Source: Coriobacteriaceae bacterium (GTDB lineage: Bacteria > Actinomycetota > Coriobacteriia > Coriobacteriales > Eggerthellaceae). From it: 24,037 nt of DNA. The DNA lies in NCBI GenBank assembly GCA_004555335.1, contig SFII01000010.1:1-24037 (forward strand). The letters are read 5' to 3'. Made by a program: the position numbers and the translations under genes. Position 1 is the stretch's first letter, and each line of letters starts with the position of its first letter. Shown piece after piece: positions 17,875 to 24,037 of this stretch. Under the pieces are notes generated by a model that saw nothing but the letters and a program-made list of their open reading frames with translations, ran no database searches and was not told the origin of the DNA.

Positions 17875-18729
17875 CTAGTCCAAAAAGCCCTCCCTGGGCA
17901 GGACCCCCGACTCCTCGCAGATCAGGCGCAGCTGCGCATCGGACACACCGTACGGAGGCTCCGCCCCGCCGCAGGCGGCGCGCCCCGCAAGGTAGATGCC
18001 CGCGGTCTTCTCGATCATATGGGCCAAGCCGAAGGCATCGTCGAAGCTGCACCCTGTCGCGAACAGGCCATGCTGCGTCCAGATGCAGGAACGGAAATCC
18101 CCGAGCACCCGCGCAGACGCGCGCGCGATATCGCAGCCCCCCGGCACCATCCAGGGAAGCACGCCCACGCCTTCCGGGAAGAAAAGGACGGCCTCGGTCA
18201 TCGCCTGCCACAGCGCACGGGTCCACACGCGGGAATCGGGCGGGAGGATGTTGGAAAGGGTGATGGCATCCGGGCAGTGCGCATGGTAGACGACCCGGCT
18301 TTGACAGCCCTCGGCACACGATTCGCGCTCGGCATCCATGCGGGCGGCATGCGCCAGAAGATGGGTGGGAAACTCGCTCGTGGGGCGGCCGTCCTCAAGA
18401 CCCCAGAGGATACGGTACGACGACCCTTCGGAAGATATCTGCACGATGCCGAACACGAGCTCGGGACAGTGTCCTGCATTCCTGAAGCAGGCACCCGCCC
18501 CGCTCACGCAGATCAGGCTTCCTGCCAGCTGGGGAAGGACGAGTCCCGTATCAGTCCAATCGTCGCCTTCGCAGCCATGGGAAGCTATCGCATCCAGGAC
18601 GCACCGGGACTCCTCCCAGGTAAGACGGTAGCTCAGGTTCCCGGCATTGCGCTCATGCCAACCCAAAGTCCAGGCATCCTCGCACAAGCGGACCATTTCC
18701 CTGACGAAATCCATCTGCCGAATCTGCAT
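17875..18729 (-). CDS. rhaD: Rhamnulose-1-phosphate aldolase
   Basis: Zinc-dependent class II aldolase that splits L-rhamnulose 1-phosphate into dihydroxyacetone phosphate and L-lactaldehyde; 284 residues against 274 in E. coli. The resemblance to RhaD runs along the whole protein: WHERNAGNLSYRL near the N-terminus, GIVQISSEGSSYRILWGLEDG, PTSEFPTHLLAH and FFPEGVGVLPWMVPG. The catalytic Glu is E119 and the zinc ligands are H149, H151 and H220, matching E117, H141, H143 and H212 of E. coli. I chose ATG at 18729 because GGAGG lies about 7 nt upstream; a longer frame upstream has no RhaD similarity. No other rhamnose gene is visible. It converges on hpf and lies downstream of the selB terminator, so it is probably transcribed alone. 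Fuculose-phosphate aldolase is less likely given the RhaD-specific sequence. Confidence 0.92.
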   Translation of the reverse strand: MQIRQMDFVREMVRLCEDAWTLGWHERNAGNLSYRLTWEESRCVLDAIASHGCEGDDWTDTGLVLPQLAGSLICVSGAGACFRNAGHCPELVFGIVQISSEGSSYRILWGLEDGRPTSEFPTHLLAHAARMDAERESCAEGCQSRVVYHAHCPDAITLSNILPPDSRVWTRALWQAMTEAVLFFPEGVGVLPWMVPGGCDIARASARVLGDFRSCIWTQHGLFATGCSFDDAFGLAHMIEKTAGIYLAGRAACGGAEPPYGVSDAQLRLICEESGVLPREGFLD

Positions 18730-18915
18730 CGCAATCCCTCCATCTTCCCTTGCCGGTGAAACGCGTTCGGCTGACGCCTGCGCGGGCACGCCCCGGCAGG
18801 CCGCCATCCGCACCTCACCCGTATTCGTACCCCTTGTCCCAGGTGCCCTTCCAAAACCCTACGATACTACTGAGCGGGCCTTCCCGCGACTTCGAAACGA
18901 AACCCGCCCAAAGCA

Positions 18916-18949
18916 AAGGCTGCCGCCGCTCGGAAGCGGCAGCAGCCTT
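18916..18949 (-). terminator. Composite hairpin terminator after selB
   Basis: An outer stem AAGGCTGC/GCAGCCTT (8 bp) encloses an inner GCCGCT/AGCGGC stem (6 bp). On the minus strand it is followed by TTTGCTTT. It lies about 55 nt past the selB stop and ends the selenium gene run. Confidence 0.75.
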
Positions 18950-19002
18950 ATAAGACGAGGTCGAACGCCGGACCCTCGCAGGGACCACGGCGAAAAGGCA
19001 TC

Positions 19003-20925
19003 CTATTTCAGGAAACGCCTATCGTCGACACGGACGGTGAAGCCCTCCATGTCGAGCATCTCCAACACGGGCACGGCGCGCTTGCGGCTGATGCCCATGG
19101 CTTCGCGCAGCTCGCCCATGCCGGCACCCTCCTCGCGGGAGCACAGATCTGCAACCGCGGCCTTCATCCTATCCATGACCTGCGCATCGTAGAACAGATC
19201 GCCGGTCACCCTGCATGCCCTGCCCTGCTCGCACAGGCTCGCCATGGCGCGGCGTGCCAGGGGCATGGTCAGCTTGCATTCCTGCGCGATCTCGGCAAGC
19301 TCGGGGGGAACCTCGGCGGTACGCTCGAGGCATTCCGCGATCGCAGCCAGGGCCTCCTCGTGGGCCTTGCCTGCGGCTTCCTGCGCGCTCGCATGGCCCA
19401 CCAAGCCCTTGTTCAGAGCCACCTTGCCCAAAGACAGAGCCAAGGATACCAGGCAGTCGAAGCGGTCGGCATCGAGGCGCGGCAGGCACTGCTGGCGCAG
19501 GGTTTCCTTCTTCATGCCCGGTTCGGCGGGATGCTGCTCGTGGAATTCCTTGAGCGCTCCCTCCAAGATGCCCAGCATCTCATCCTGCATGTCCTGGGTG
19601 GTGAAGTACTTTGTCGACGATCCCAAGGTGAGGATACGGCCCTGCGACACGGCTTCGTCGAGCGTCGCCTGCATGGAAGCCTCGTCGGTTCCGAACAGGC
19701 GCGCGACCTCGAAGGCGGTGACGGGGAATCTTGCGGACCCCAGGGCCATCACCACGGCGTCGCCGAAGCGCCCCTCGCGCAAGGCGTCGAAGACCAGCCT
19801 GTCTTCGCCCAGGTTGGTACGGCGGCGCGGGTAGGAATACATCACCTGGCCGCCGCCCGCCACGCGGACGGGGGAATAGGTGCGCACGATGAAGCGGTCG
19901 TAGCAGGAAACGGGAAGCGGTTCTTCCAGGCGGATCTGGGCGTAGCAGCTCTGACCGGACCCCAGCTGCACCTGCTCGTCAGCGAACAGCACGCGGCCCA
20001 GCACTTCCTTCGAACCGTGGGCGACATGCATCTGGGTGCCGCTGACCAGGGGGATGCCCACCCCCGAGGTATCGATGTAGGTGAAATAGCAGTCGAAGCG
20101 GTCCGTCATGCGCACTGCGCCGGGGGTGGCGATGAAGTCGCCCGTCTTGACGTCGGACTTCTTCAGATCGCCCAAGCCCATGGCCACGCAGTTGCCGGCG
20201 AAGGCCTCTTCCTTCGCCTCGCCGTGGACCTGGATGGTGCGGATACGGCCCTTCTTGCCGGAAGAGACCACTTCCACCACGTCGTCGATATGCGCGGCAC
20301 CGCTCCAGACGACACCCGTCACCACGGTACCCACGCCCTTGACGGAGAAGACATGGTGGACGGGCTGGCGCATTGCGGCGATGCGGTGCGGGGTGGGAGC
20401 CTCGTCGCAGGCCTCGGCGATTGCGCGGCGCACGTCCTCAACGCCCTCGCCGGTCCTGTTCGAGCAGGGCACGATACGCGCATCGGCGTAGGGGGTGTTC
20501 TGCAGGAAAGTGCGGATGTCCTCTTTCACCAGGTCGACCCAATCGTCGTCGACCAGGTCGATCTTAGTCAGGGCGACCACGCAGGTCTCGATACCCAGGG
20601 TCTGCAGGACCGCGACATGCTCGACCGTCTGGGGCATGACGCCGTCGTCGGCTGCGATGACCAGAAGGGCGACGTCGATACCCGCCGCGCCCACGATCAT
20701 CTGGCGGACGAACTTCTCGTGGCCGGGAACGTCGACGACGGTCATCTTGCGGCCATCGGGGAGCTCAAGCTGGGCCCAACCCAATTCGATGGTGATGCCG
20801 CGCTTCTTTTCCTCTTCCAGAGTGTCCGGATCCTTGCCGGTAAGCGCCATCACGAGCGCGGATTTGCCGTGGTCGATATGGCCGGCGGTTCCCAAAACCA
20901 GGTTCGGGTTGATAGCTTCTGACAC
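19003..20925 (-). CDS. selB: Selenocysteine-specific elongation factor SelB
   Basis: GTPase that delivers Sec-tRNA(Sec) to UGA codons marked by a SECIS hairpin; 640 residues, within the usual 610-640. The GTPase domain has G1 GTAGHIDHGKS (12-22), the switch region RGITIELGW (42-50), DVPGHEKF (65-72) and the TKID box near 128. EF-Tu-like domains 2 and 3 follow to about 340. The C-terminal half contains the winged-helix repeats that bind SECIS RNA, ending MGISRKRAVPVLEMLDMEGFT (about 609-629) and RRFLK. The start is GTG at 20925 with AGGGGG 4 nt upstream. It is the last gene of the selenium run, 61 nt after the activase gene, with a small hairpin between them. selA, selC and selD are not in the window. 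Confidence 0.96.
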   Translation of the reverse strand: MSEAINPNLVLGTAGHIDHGKSALVMALTGKDPDTLEEEKKRGITIELGWAQLELPDGRKMTVVDVPGHEKFVRQMIVGAAGIDVALLVIAADDGVMPQTVEHVAVLQTLGIETCVVALTKIDLVDDDWVDLVKEDIRTFLQNTPYADARIVPCSNRTGEGVEDVRRAIAEACDEAPTPHRIAAMRQPVHHVFSVKGVGTVVTGVVWSGAAHIDDVVEVVSSGKKGRIRTIQVHGEAKEEAFAGNCVAMGLGDLKKSDVKTGDFIATPGAVRMTDRFDCYFTYIDTSGVGIPLVSGTQMHVAHGSKEVLGRVLFADEQVQLGSGQSCYAQIRLEEPLPVSCYDRFIVRTYSPVRVAGGGQVMYSYPRRRTNLGEDRLVFDALREGRFGDAVVMALGSARFPVTAFEVARLFGTDEASMQATLDEAVSQGRILTLGSSTKYFTTQDMQDEMLGILEGALKEFHEQHPAEPGMKKETLRQQCLPRLDADRFDCLVSLALSLGKVALNKGLVGHASAQEAAGKAHEEALAAIAECLERTAEVPPELAEIAQECKLTMPLARRAMASLCEQGRACRVTGDLFYDAQVMDRMKAAVADLCSREEGAGMGELREAMGISRKRAVPVLEMLDMEGFTVRVDDRRFLK

Positions 20926-20960
20926 AGGTCCCCCTTGAAATCAGCTTGATGCCTTCAGGA

Positions 20961-20978
20961 TTCGCCTCGAGCGGCGAA
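20961..20978 (-). other. Hairpin upstream of selB
   Basis: A perfect 6-bp stem TTCGCC/GGCGAA with a 6-nt loop lies in the 61-nt gap between the activase and selB genes. E. coli selAB has a SECIS-like leader bound by SelB, but this loop lacks the GU pair expected of such an element. An mRNA processing or weak attenuation role is equally possible. Confidence 0.3.
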
Positions 20979-20986
20979 CATGGGTG

Positions 20987-21745
20987 CTAGGCGCTCAAAG
21001 CCGCCCCGATCGCGCCTGCGTACCGGGCTTCCGGGCAGGTGACGACGGGATGCTTGATGTTGGCCTGGAGCCGCTCGATCACATAGGCATTCTCGCACAA
21101 ACCGCCCGTGAGGAAACAGGCATCTTCGGGCGCAAGGGAACCCAGGGAGCCCGCGGCAAGCGAGCTTACCCTGCTGACGACGGATTCGACGACGCCGTTC
21201 GCGATATTCTCGCGCGGCTCGCCCTTGCCGATCAGGGAAATGACCTCGGATTCGGCGAAGACCGTGCACATGCTGGAAATGGCCACGGGCACGCCCGTGC
21301 GCGCCATCTCGCCCATGGCGTCCTGGGTCAGGCCCAGACGATCCGCCATGACTTCCAGGAACTTGCCCGTACCGGCGGCGCATTTATCGTTCATCAGGAA
21401 TTTCTTCACCCTGCCGCCTGCAAGCTGGATGACCTTGGTGTCCTGGCCGCCGATGTCCACCACCACGCCGTCGGAGCCGAACAGGAAGGCGGCACCGCGA
21501 CCGTGGCAGGTGATTTCCGTGATGGTCTTATCCGCGAAGGGAACGGAAACCCTGCCGTAGCCGGTCGCCACGACCTCGCACTCCCCGACATCGTATCCCG
21601 CATCAGCCAGCCTTGCGGCCAAGCGGTTCGCAGCGTCGACGCTGTTGAAGCCCGTGGGCTCCACCAAGGTGAGCACGAGCTTGCCGTCTTCCACCACCGC
21701 GGCCTTCGCAGCGGTGGATCCGATATCGATGCCGATTGCAGCCAT
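20987..21745 (-). CDS. Acyl-CoA dehydratase activase (BadF/BadG/BcrA/BcrD-type ATPase)
   Basis: ASKHA-fold ATPase of the family that uses ATP hydrolysis to push electrons at very low potential into a partner iron-sulfur enzyme; 252 residues, the usual size of single-domain activases. Visible features are the phosphate-binding IGIDIGSTAAK (4-14), VVDIGGQDTK (95-104), and C122 (NDKCAAGTGKFLE) and C160 (SSMCTVFAESEV). Two such cysteines per subunit bridge a [4Fe-4S] cluster across the dimer. The ATG at 21745 has AAGGGA 5 nt upstream. It lies 34 nt downstream of the DUF3343 gene. No dehydratase or double-cubane partner gene is visible. It could serve a 2-hydroxyacyl-CoA dehydratase, a benzoyl-CoA reductase-like or a double-cubane cluster protein; the context favours a selenium- or sulfur-linked role. 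Confidence 0.88.
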   Translation of the reverse strand: MAAIGIDIGSTAAKAAVVEDGKLVLTLVEPTGFNSVDAANRLAARLADAGYDVGECEVVATGYGRVSVPFADKTITEITCHGRGAAFLFGSDGVVVDIGGQDTKVIQLAGGRVKKFLMNDKCAAGTGKFLEVMADRLGLTQDAMGEMARTGVPVAISSMCTVFAESEVISLIGKGEPRENIANGVVESVVSRVSSLAAGSLGSLAPEDACFLTGGLCENAYVIERLQANIKHPVVTCPEARYAGAIGAALSA

Positions 21746-21779
21746 TCCGTTCCCTTTCGATTTCCAGACGGATTTCCAG

Positions 21780-22025
21780 TTAATACATGCAGACGCTGTA
21801 CACGCCCTCGAAGGCAAGGCCCTTCGACTCGATCGACCCGAGCAGGGTTTCCCGGTACTGCTCATCGGCGCACCATGACAGGCCGCAACCCGCCGAGATC
21901 TCGGAGGGCACGGGGATGATGCGCCCGGGCAGCGCCTCGGGGTCTGCCTTGGATTCGGACTCGAACACGATCGCGTCGGTGGTGGTCTCGAAAGTGACGA
22001 CCACCTTGGGGGTCTTTTCCCTCAT
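21780..22025 (-). CDS. DUF3343 small protein (putative Se/S carrier-like)
   Basis: A small protein of 81 residues belonging to DUF3343, proposed to carry selenium or sulfur. The conserved pattern is visible: VTFETTTDAIVFE near the start, then GRIIPVPSEISAGCGLSW (34-51) with C47, a second cysteine at C52, the helix YRETLLGSIESKGLAFEGVY, and C79 close to the C-terminus. Cytoplasmic, with no signal or membrane segment. The ATG at 22025 has AAGGAG 4 nt upstream and lies 8 nt after the desulfurase-like stop codon, so translation is likely coupled. Two copies of GATTTCCAG 12 bp apart (21759-21779) lie just downstream. The family call is good; the biochemical function is not established. Confidence 0.8.
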   Translation of the reverse strand: MREKTPKVVVTFETTTDAIVFESESKADPEALPGRIIPVPSEISAGCGLSWCADEQYRETLLGSIESKGLAFEGVYSVCMY

Positions 22026-22033
22026 GGTACTCC

Positions 22034-23179
22034 TTACATCACGTCTGCGACGATTTCCCTCATCGCCTCGATGGCGGTATCCACTTCCTCTTCGGTGTTG
22101 AAGTGGGAGAAGCTGAAGCGCACCGCACCCTGGGAAACGGTACCCAGGGACTCGTGCATCAGCGGGGCGCAGTGGGCGCCGGGACGCGTGCAGATCTCCC
22201 AACCCTGGTTGAGCTGGTCGGAAATGGCGCCAGAGTCCATATCGCCCACATTGAGCGCGACGATGCCGGTGTTCCCGCAGGATCCCTTCCTTCCGAGGAT
22301 GCGGACGCCGGGCAGGTCCCTCACGCCCTTCTCGAAGCGGTCGGCGAGCGCCGCATTGGCGGCTCCCAGGTTTTCCACGCCATGCTCTTCGATGTAGGCC
22401 AGGCCCGCAGCCAAACCCGCGATGCCATGCCCGTTCTGGGTGCCCGCCTCCAAGTGCTCGGGCATGAACTCGGGCTGGCGCTCCTCGTAGCTGTGGGTGC
22501 CCGACCCGCCTTCCTTATACGGGGGCAGCTCGATGCCGGGCGCCAGGCACAATCCACCCGTGCCCTGGGGGCCGTAGAGGCTCTTATGCCCGGTGAAGGT
22601 GACGATGTCGATACCCATCGCCTGCATGTCGATGGGGGTGTTGCCCGCAGTCTGGGCGGCATCGATGACGAACAGCGCACCATGCTCGTGCGCGATTGCC
22701 GCCATCTTCGCGACGTCGTAGATATCGCCCGTCAGGTTGGACGCATGGGTGACCACCGCCAGCTTGGTGTTGGGCTTGAAGGAACGGGCGTATTCGTCCA
22801 TATCCAACAGGCCGTCCCCATCGATGGGAACGATGGTCACATCCACGCCCTCGCGATCGCGCTTGCGGAACAGGGGGCGCAACACGGAATTATGCGAGGC
22901 CGCCGTGGTGACGGCATGGTCGCCATTCGCCAACAGGCCGTCGATCACGATGTTCAGGGACTCGGTGATGTTCAGCGAGAAGGCGACGTTCTTGGGCTGG
23001 GGGCAGTTGAACAGCGCGGCAACCGCAGCGCGCGCACGGTAAACCTGCAGGTCCGCCGAAAGCGCCGCGTCATGCGCGCCGCGTCCCACGCCTCCGAAGG
23101 TGTTGATGGCGGTGGCAACCGCCTGCGCGACGGCAGGCGGCTTGATCATGGTCGTTGCCGCGTTGTCGAAGTAGATCAT
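22034..23179 (-). CDS. Cysteine desulfurase family class V aminotransferase (EF2568-like)
   Basis: PLP enzyme of 381 residues that probably removes S from cysteine or Se from selenocysteine as an enzyme-bound persulfide or selenide. The N-terminus has YFDNAATT. The PLP-binding lysine is K199 in FTGHKSLYGPQGTGG, and VIDAAQTAG (171-179) lies ahead of it. The likely catalytic cysteine is C337 in RPGAHCAPLMHE. The short active-site loop and RPGAHCAP motif resemble the family modelled on E. faecalis EF2568, which is associated with selenium-dependent molybdenum hydroxylase loci, more than housekeeping IscS. The ATG at 23179 starts 4 nt after the yedF stop (TAG CAAG ATG) with only a weak ribosome binding site, suggesting coupling. 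A selenocysteine lyase function is possible but not shown. Confidence 0.88.
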   Translation of the reverse strand: MIYFDNAATTMIKPPAVAQAVATAINTFGGVGRGAHDAALSADLQVYRARAAVAALFNCPQPKNVAFSLNITESLNIVIDGLLANGDHAVTTAASHNSVLRPLFRKRDREGVDVTIVPIDGDGLLDMDEYARSFKPNTKLAVVTHASNLTGDIYDVAKMAAIAHEHGALFVIDAAQTAGNTPIDMQAMGIDIVTFTGHKSLYGPQGTGGLCLAPGIELPPYKEGGSGTHSYEERQPEFMPEHLEAGTQNGHGIAGLAAGLAYIEEHGVENLGAANAALADRFEKGVRDLPGVRILGRKGSCGNTGIVALNVGDMDSGAISDQLNQGWEICTRPGAHCAPLMHESLGTVSQGAVRFSFSHFNTEEEVDTAIEAMREIVADVM

Positions 23180-23183
23180 CTTG

Positions 23184-23792
23184 CTACGGCCTTACGATGA
23201 CGCTTGCGTTGAGCTGCTTTTCCGCAGTGACATAGAGGTTGGTGACGCCGCCCACGGCCAGCTTCTCGGCCATCTCGTAATGGTTCAGGCAGGTGCCGCA
23301 GGTCAGGATCTCCACGCCTGCCGCCTCCAGGGTACGCAGGTCTTCCAGGGACTCGGAGCCCTCGCAGGTCAGGAATGCACCGGAGTTGTAGAACAGCATG
23401 GTCTGGGGCAGGACGTCCTGCTGGGTCAGGGCGAAGATGAAGCCCTTCATCAGGATGGCGCCCAGCTCGTCGTTGCCGGAACCCATGTACTGGGAGCCGA
23501 TGGAGACCACGCGGTTGGGTTCGATCGCCATGGGCATGCAGCCGCAGTCGGCGGCTTCCTGGGCGGCTTCGCCCTTCTCGATGGAAACGGCGAAGTCGTC
23601 GTCCGCGAACTTCTCATCGGTCGCGGTGCACTTCAGGCTGGCTGCCAGGTTCTTCAGGTTGTTGACGGCAACGTCGTTGTCGATCAGCACGCGCACGACA
23701 TCGCCTACCGCGGCTTCCGCCAGGGCCTTCTTGGCGCGAACTACGGGGATGGGGCACTGCTGGCCGCGTGCATCCACTTCTACCATGCTCAT
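23184..23792 (-). CDS. yedF: Selenium metabolism protein YedF
   Basis: Two-domain protein of 202 residues. The N-terminal TusA/SirA-like domain (about 1-75) carries the conserved DARGQQCPIP with C13, the persulfide- or selenide-bearing cysteine of the family. The C-terminal half (about 95-202) is DsrE/DsrF-like, with GAILMKGFIFAL and a CGTC pair in ILTCGTCLNHYEMAEKL. This two-domain form is the type associated with selenium-utilising genomes. The ATG at 23792 has AGAAGGA upstream; an ATG at 23786 is the alternative. Two hairpins lie in the 68-nt gap before it. It is followed 4 nt later by the desulfurase-like gene, which could load its cysteine. The role in selenium transfer is inferred from family and neighbours. 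Confidence 0.88.
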   Translation of the reverse strand: MSMVEVDARGQQCPIPVVRAKKALAEAAVGDVVRVLIDNDVAVNNLKNLAASLKCTATDEKFADDDFAVSIEKGEAAQEAADCGCMPMAIEPNRVVSIGSQYMGSGNDELGAILMKGFIFALTQQDVLPQTMLFYNSGAFLTCEGSESLEDLRTLEAAGVEILTCGTCLNHYEMAEKLAVGGVTNLYVTAEKQLNASVIVRP

Positions 23793-23807
23793 GATTCCTT
23801 CTTTCCA

Positions 23808-23821
23808 CCCCGCAAGCGGGG
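23808..23821 (-). other. Small hairpin next to the yedF ribosome binding site
   Basis: CCCCGC and GCGGGG arms form a 5-6 bp hairpin 15 nt upstream of the yedF start. It is close enough to affect ribosome access or mRNA stability. Confidence 0.35.
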
Positions 23822-23831
23822 CATTCTACAT

Positions 23832-23856
23832 GCCGGGCGATTACCTGCCGCCCGGC
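23832..23856 (-). other. Hairpin between the DUF3343 partial gene and yedF
   Basis: A perfect 8-bp stem GCCGGGCG/CGCCCGGC with a 9-nt loop begins 4 nt after the DUF3343 stop codon. No T-run follows on the minus strand (ATGTAGAATG), so it is more likely a stability or processing hairpin than a full terminator. Confidence 0.4.
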
Positions 23857-23860
23857 GATT

Positions 23861-24037
23861 CTAACAGTATCTATCGCGTTTGGCGTTTATCTGCCGGGGC
23901 AACGCCACCGCATTCTCGATTGCGATACCCGACGCCTGCGCAAGCCCGCAAACCTGCAGCATCGATTCCACAGGGACCAGAAGCGCGACCCCGCACGATG
24001 CACGGGCGGCTCGCGGCGTGGGCGATATCCTGACCGG
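23861..24037 (-). CDS. C-terminal part of a second DUF3343-like protein (runs off right edge)
   Basis: From the right edge the minus strand is open for 58 codons to TAG at 23861-23863. The stretch PTPRAARASCGVALLVPVES matches the DUF3343 pattern of a short Pro-Arg segment, then an S-x-CG motif, then a hydrophobic strand. The same pattern is seen in the complete copy at 21780-22025 (IPVPSEISAGCGL). It is followed by a helix (MLQVCGLAQASGIAIE) and a short basic tail ending in Cys. The start lies outside the window. The call rests on a short motif, so it needs the upstream sequence. It would be the first visible gene of the selenium run. Confidence 0.55.
   Translation of the reverse strand, partial: PVRISPTPRAARASCGVALLVPVESMLQVCGLAQASGIAIENAVALPRQINAKRDRYC

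Noticed and set aside
18730..19002. tRNA-Sec (selC) or selA near selB
   Set aside because: I looked in the gaps around selB for the long-armed tRNA with a TCA anticodon and found none. There is also no selA-like coding frame in the window.
19360..20922. Plus-strand open frame of 520 codons opposite selB
   Set aside because: It is an antisense shadow of SelB codons; the product shows no recognisable motif.
22103..23200. Plus-strand open frame opposite the desulfurase-like gene
   Set aside because: Arg/Gly/His-rich shadow translation with no domain; the minus-strand gene has all PLP-enzyme motifs.
19003..24037. A selenoprotein with in-frame UGA inside the window
   Set aside because: All genes of the run have standard stops and Cys-based motifs; no frame continues past a TGA with family similarity.

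Overview
The window comes from a GC-rich bacterium that I would place in class Coriobacteriia (Actinomycetota), most likely a gut-type anaerobe. That placement is inference. It rests on the high GC content, a ClpC protease ATPase under a CIRCE (HrcA) operator, an adjacent ispD-ispF pair, two secreted coiled-coil NlpC/P60 hydrolases, a lysyl-tRNA synthetase carrying an extra tRNA-binding domain, and selenium genes beside an acyl-CoA dehydratase activase homologue. All genes lie on the minus strand except hpf, so transcription mostly runs from high to low coordinates. No insertion sequence, phage gene, CRISPR array or rRNA was seen.

Layout from high to low coordinates. (1) 24037-19003 is a selenium/sulfur-handling run: a DUF3343 protein cut by the right edge, yedF, a class V aminotransferase of the cysteine desulfurase family, a second DUF3343 protein, an acyl-CoA dehydratase activase homologue, and selB. 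A composite hairpin at 18916-18949 closes it. (2) 18729-17875 is an isolated rhamnulose-1-phosphate aldolase gene. It converges on hpf (17197-17760, plus strand) at a perfect 34-bp palindromic terminator. (3) A 421-bp intergenic region separates hpf from two tandem NlpC/P60 genes (16775-15672 and 15519-14266). One encodes a Sec-type signal peptide, the other a Tat-type one. (4) 14157-13322 holds tRNA-Pro(CGG) and greA with a structured leader, and lysS follows to 11373. (5) 11289-8640 is CIRCE plus clpC. (6) 8403-5454 is ispD-ispF-cysS. (7) 5254-1 is a tad (tight adherence/Flp pilus) operon, cpaB-tadZ-tadA-tadB-tadC. tadC is cut by the left edge and the pilin genes are not in the window.

How the genes work together. 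YedF, the desulfurase-like enzyme and the two DUF3343 proteins form a set that family knowledge links to handling reactive selenium or sulfur. SelB decodes UGA as selenocysteine. Their co-directional packing with an activase suggests one transcription unit joining selenium supply, Sec decoding and a radical or low-potential iron-sulfur enzyme. No selA, selD, selC (tRNA-Sec) or dehydratase partner gene is visible inside the window. The tad genes encode the envelope-spanning pilus secretion machine: TadA is the ATPase, TadB and TadC the platform, TadZ the localisation factor and CpaB the periplasmic or cell-wall factor. The rest is housekeeping: stress proteolysis, isoprenoid synthesis, aminoacylation, transcript cleavage, ribosome hibernation and cell-wall hydrolysis.
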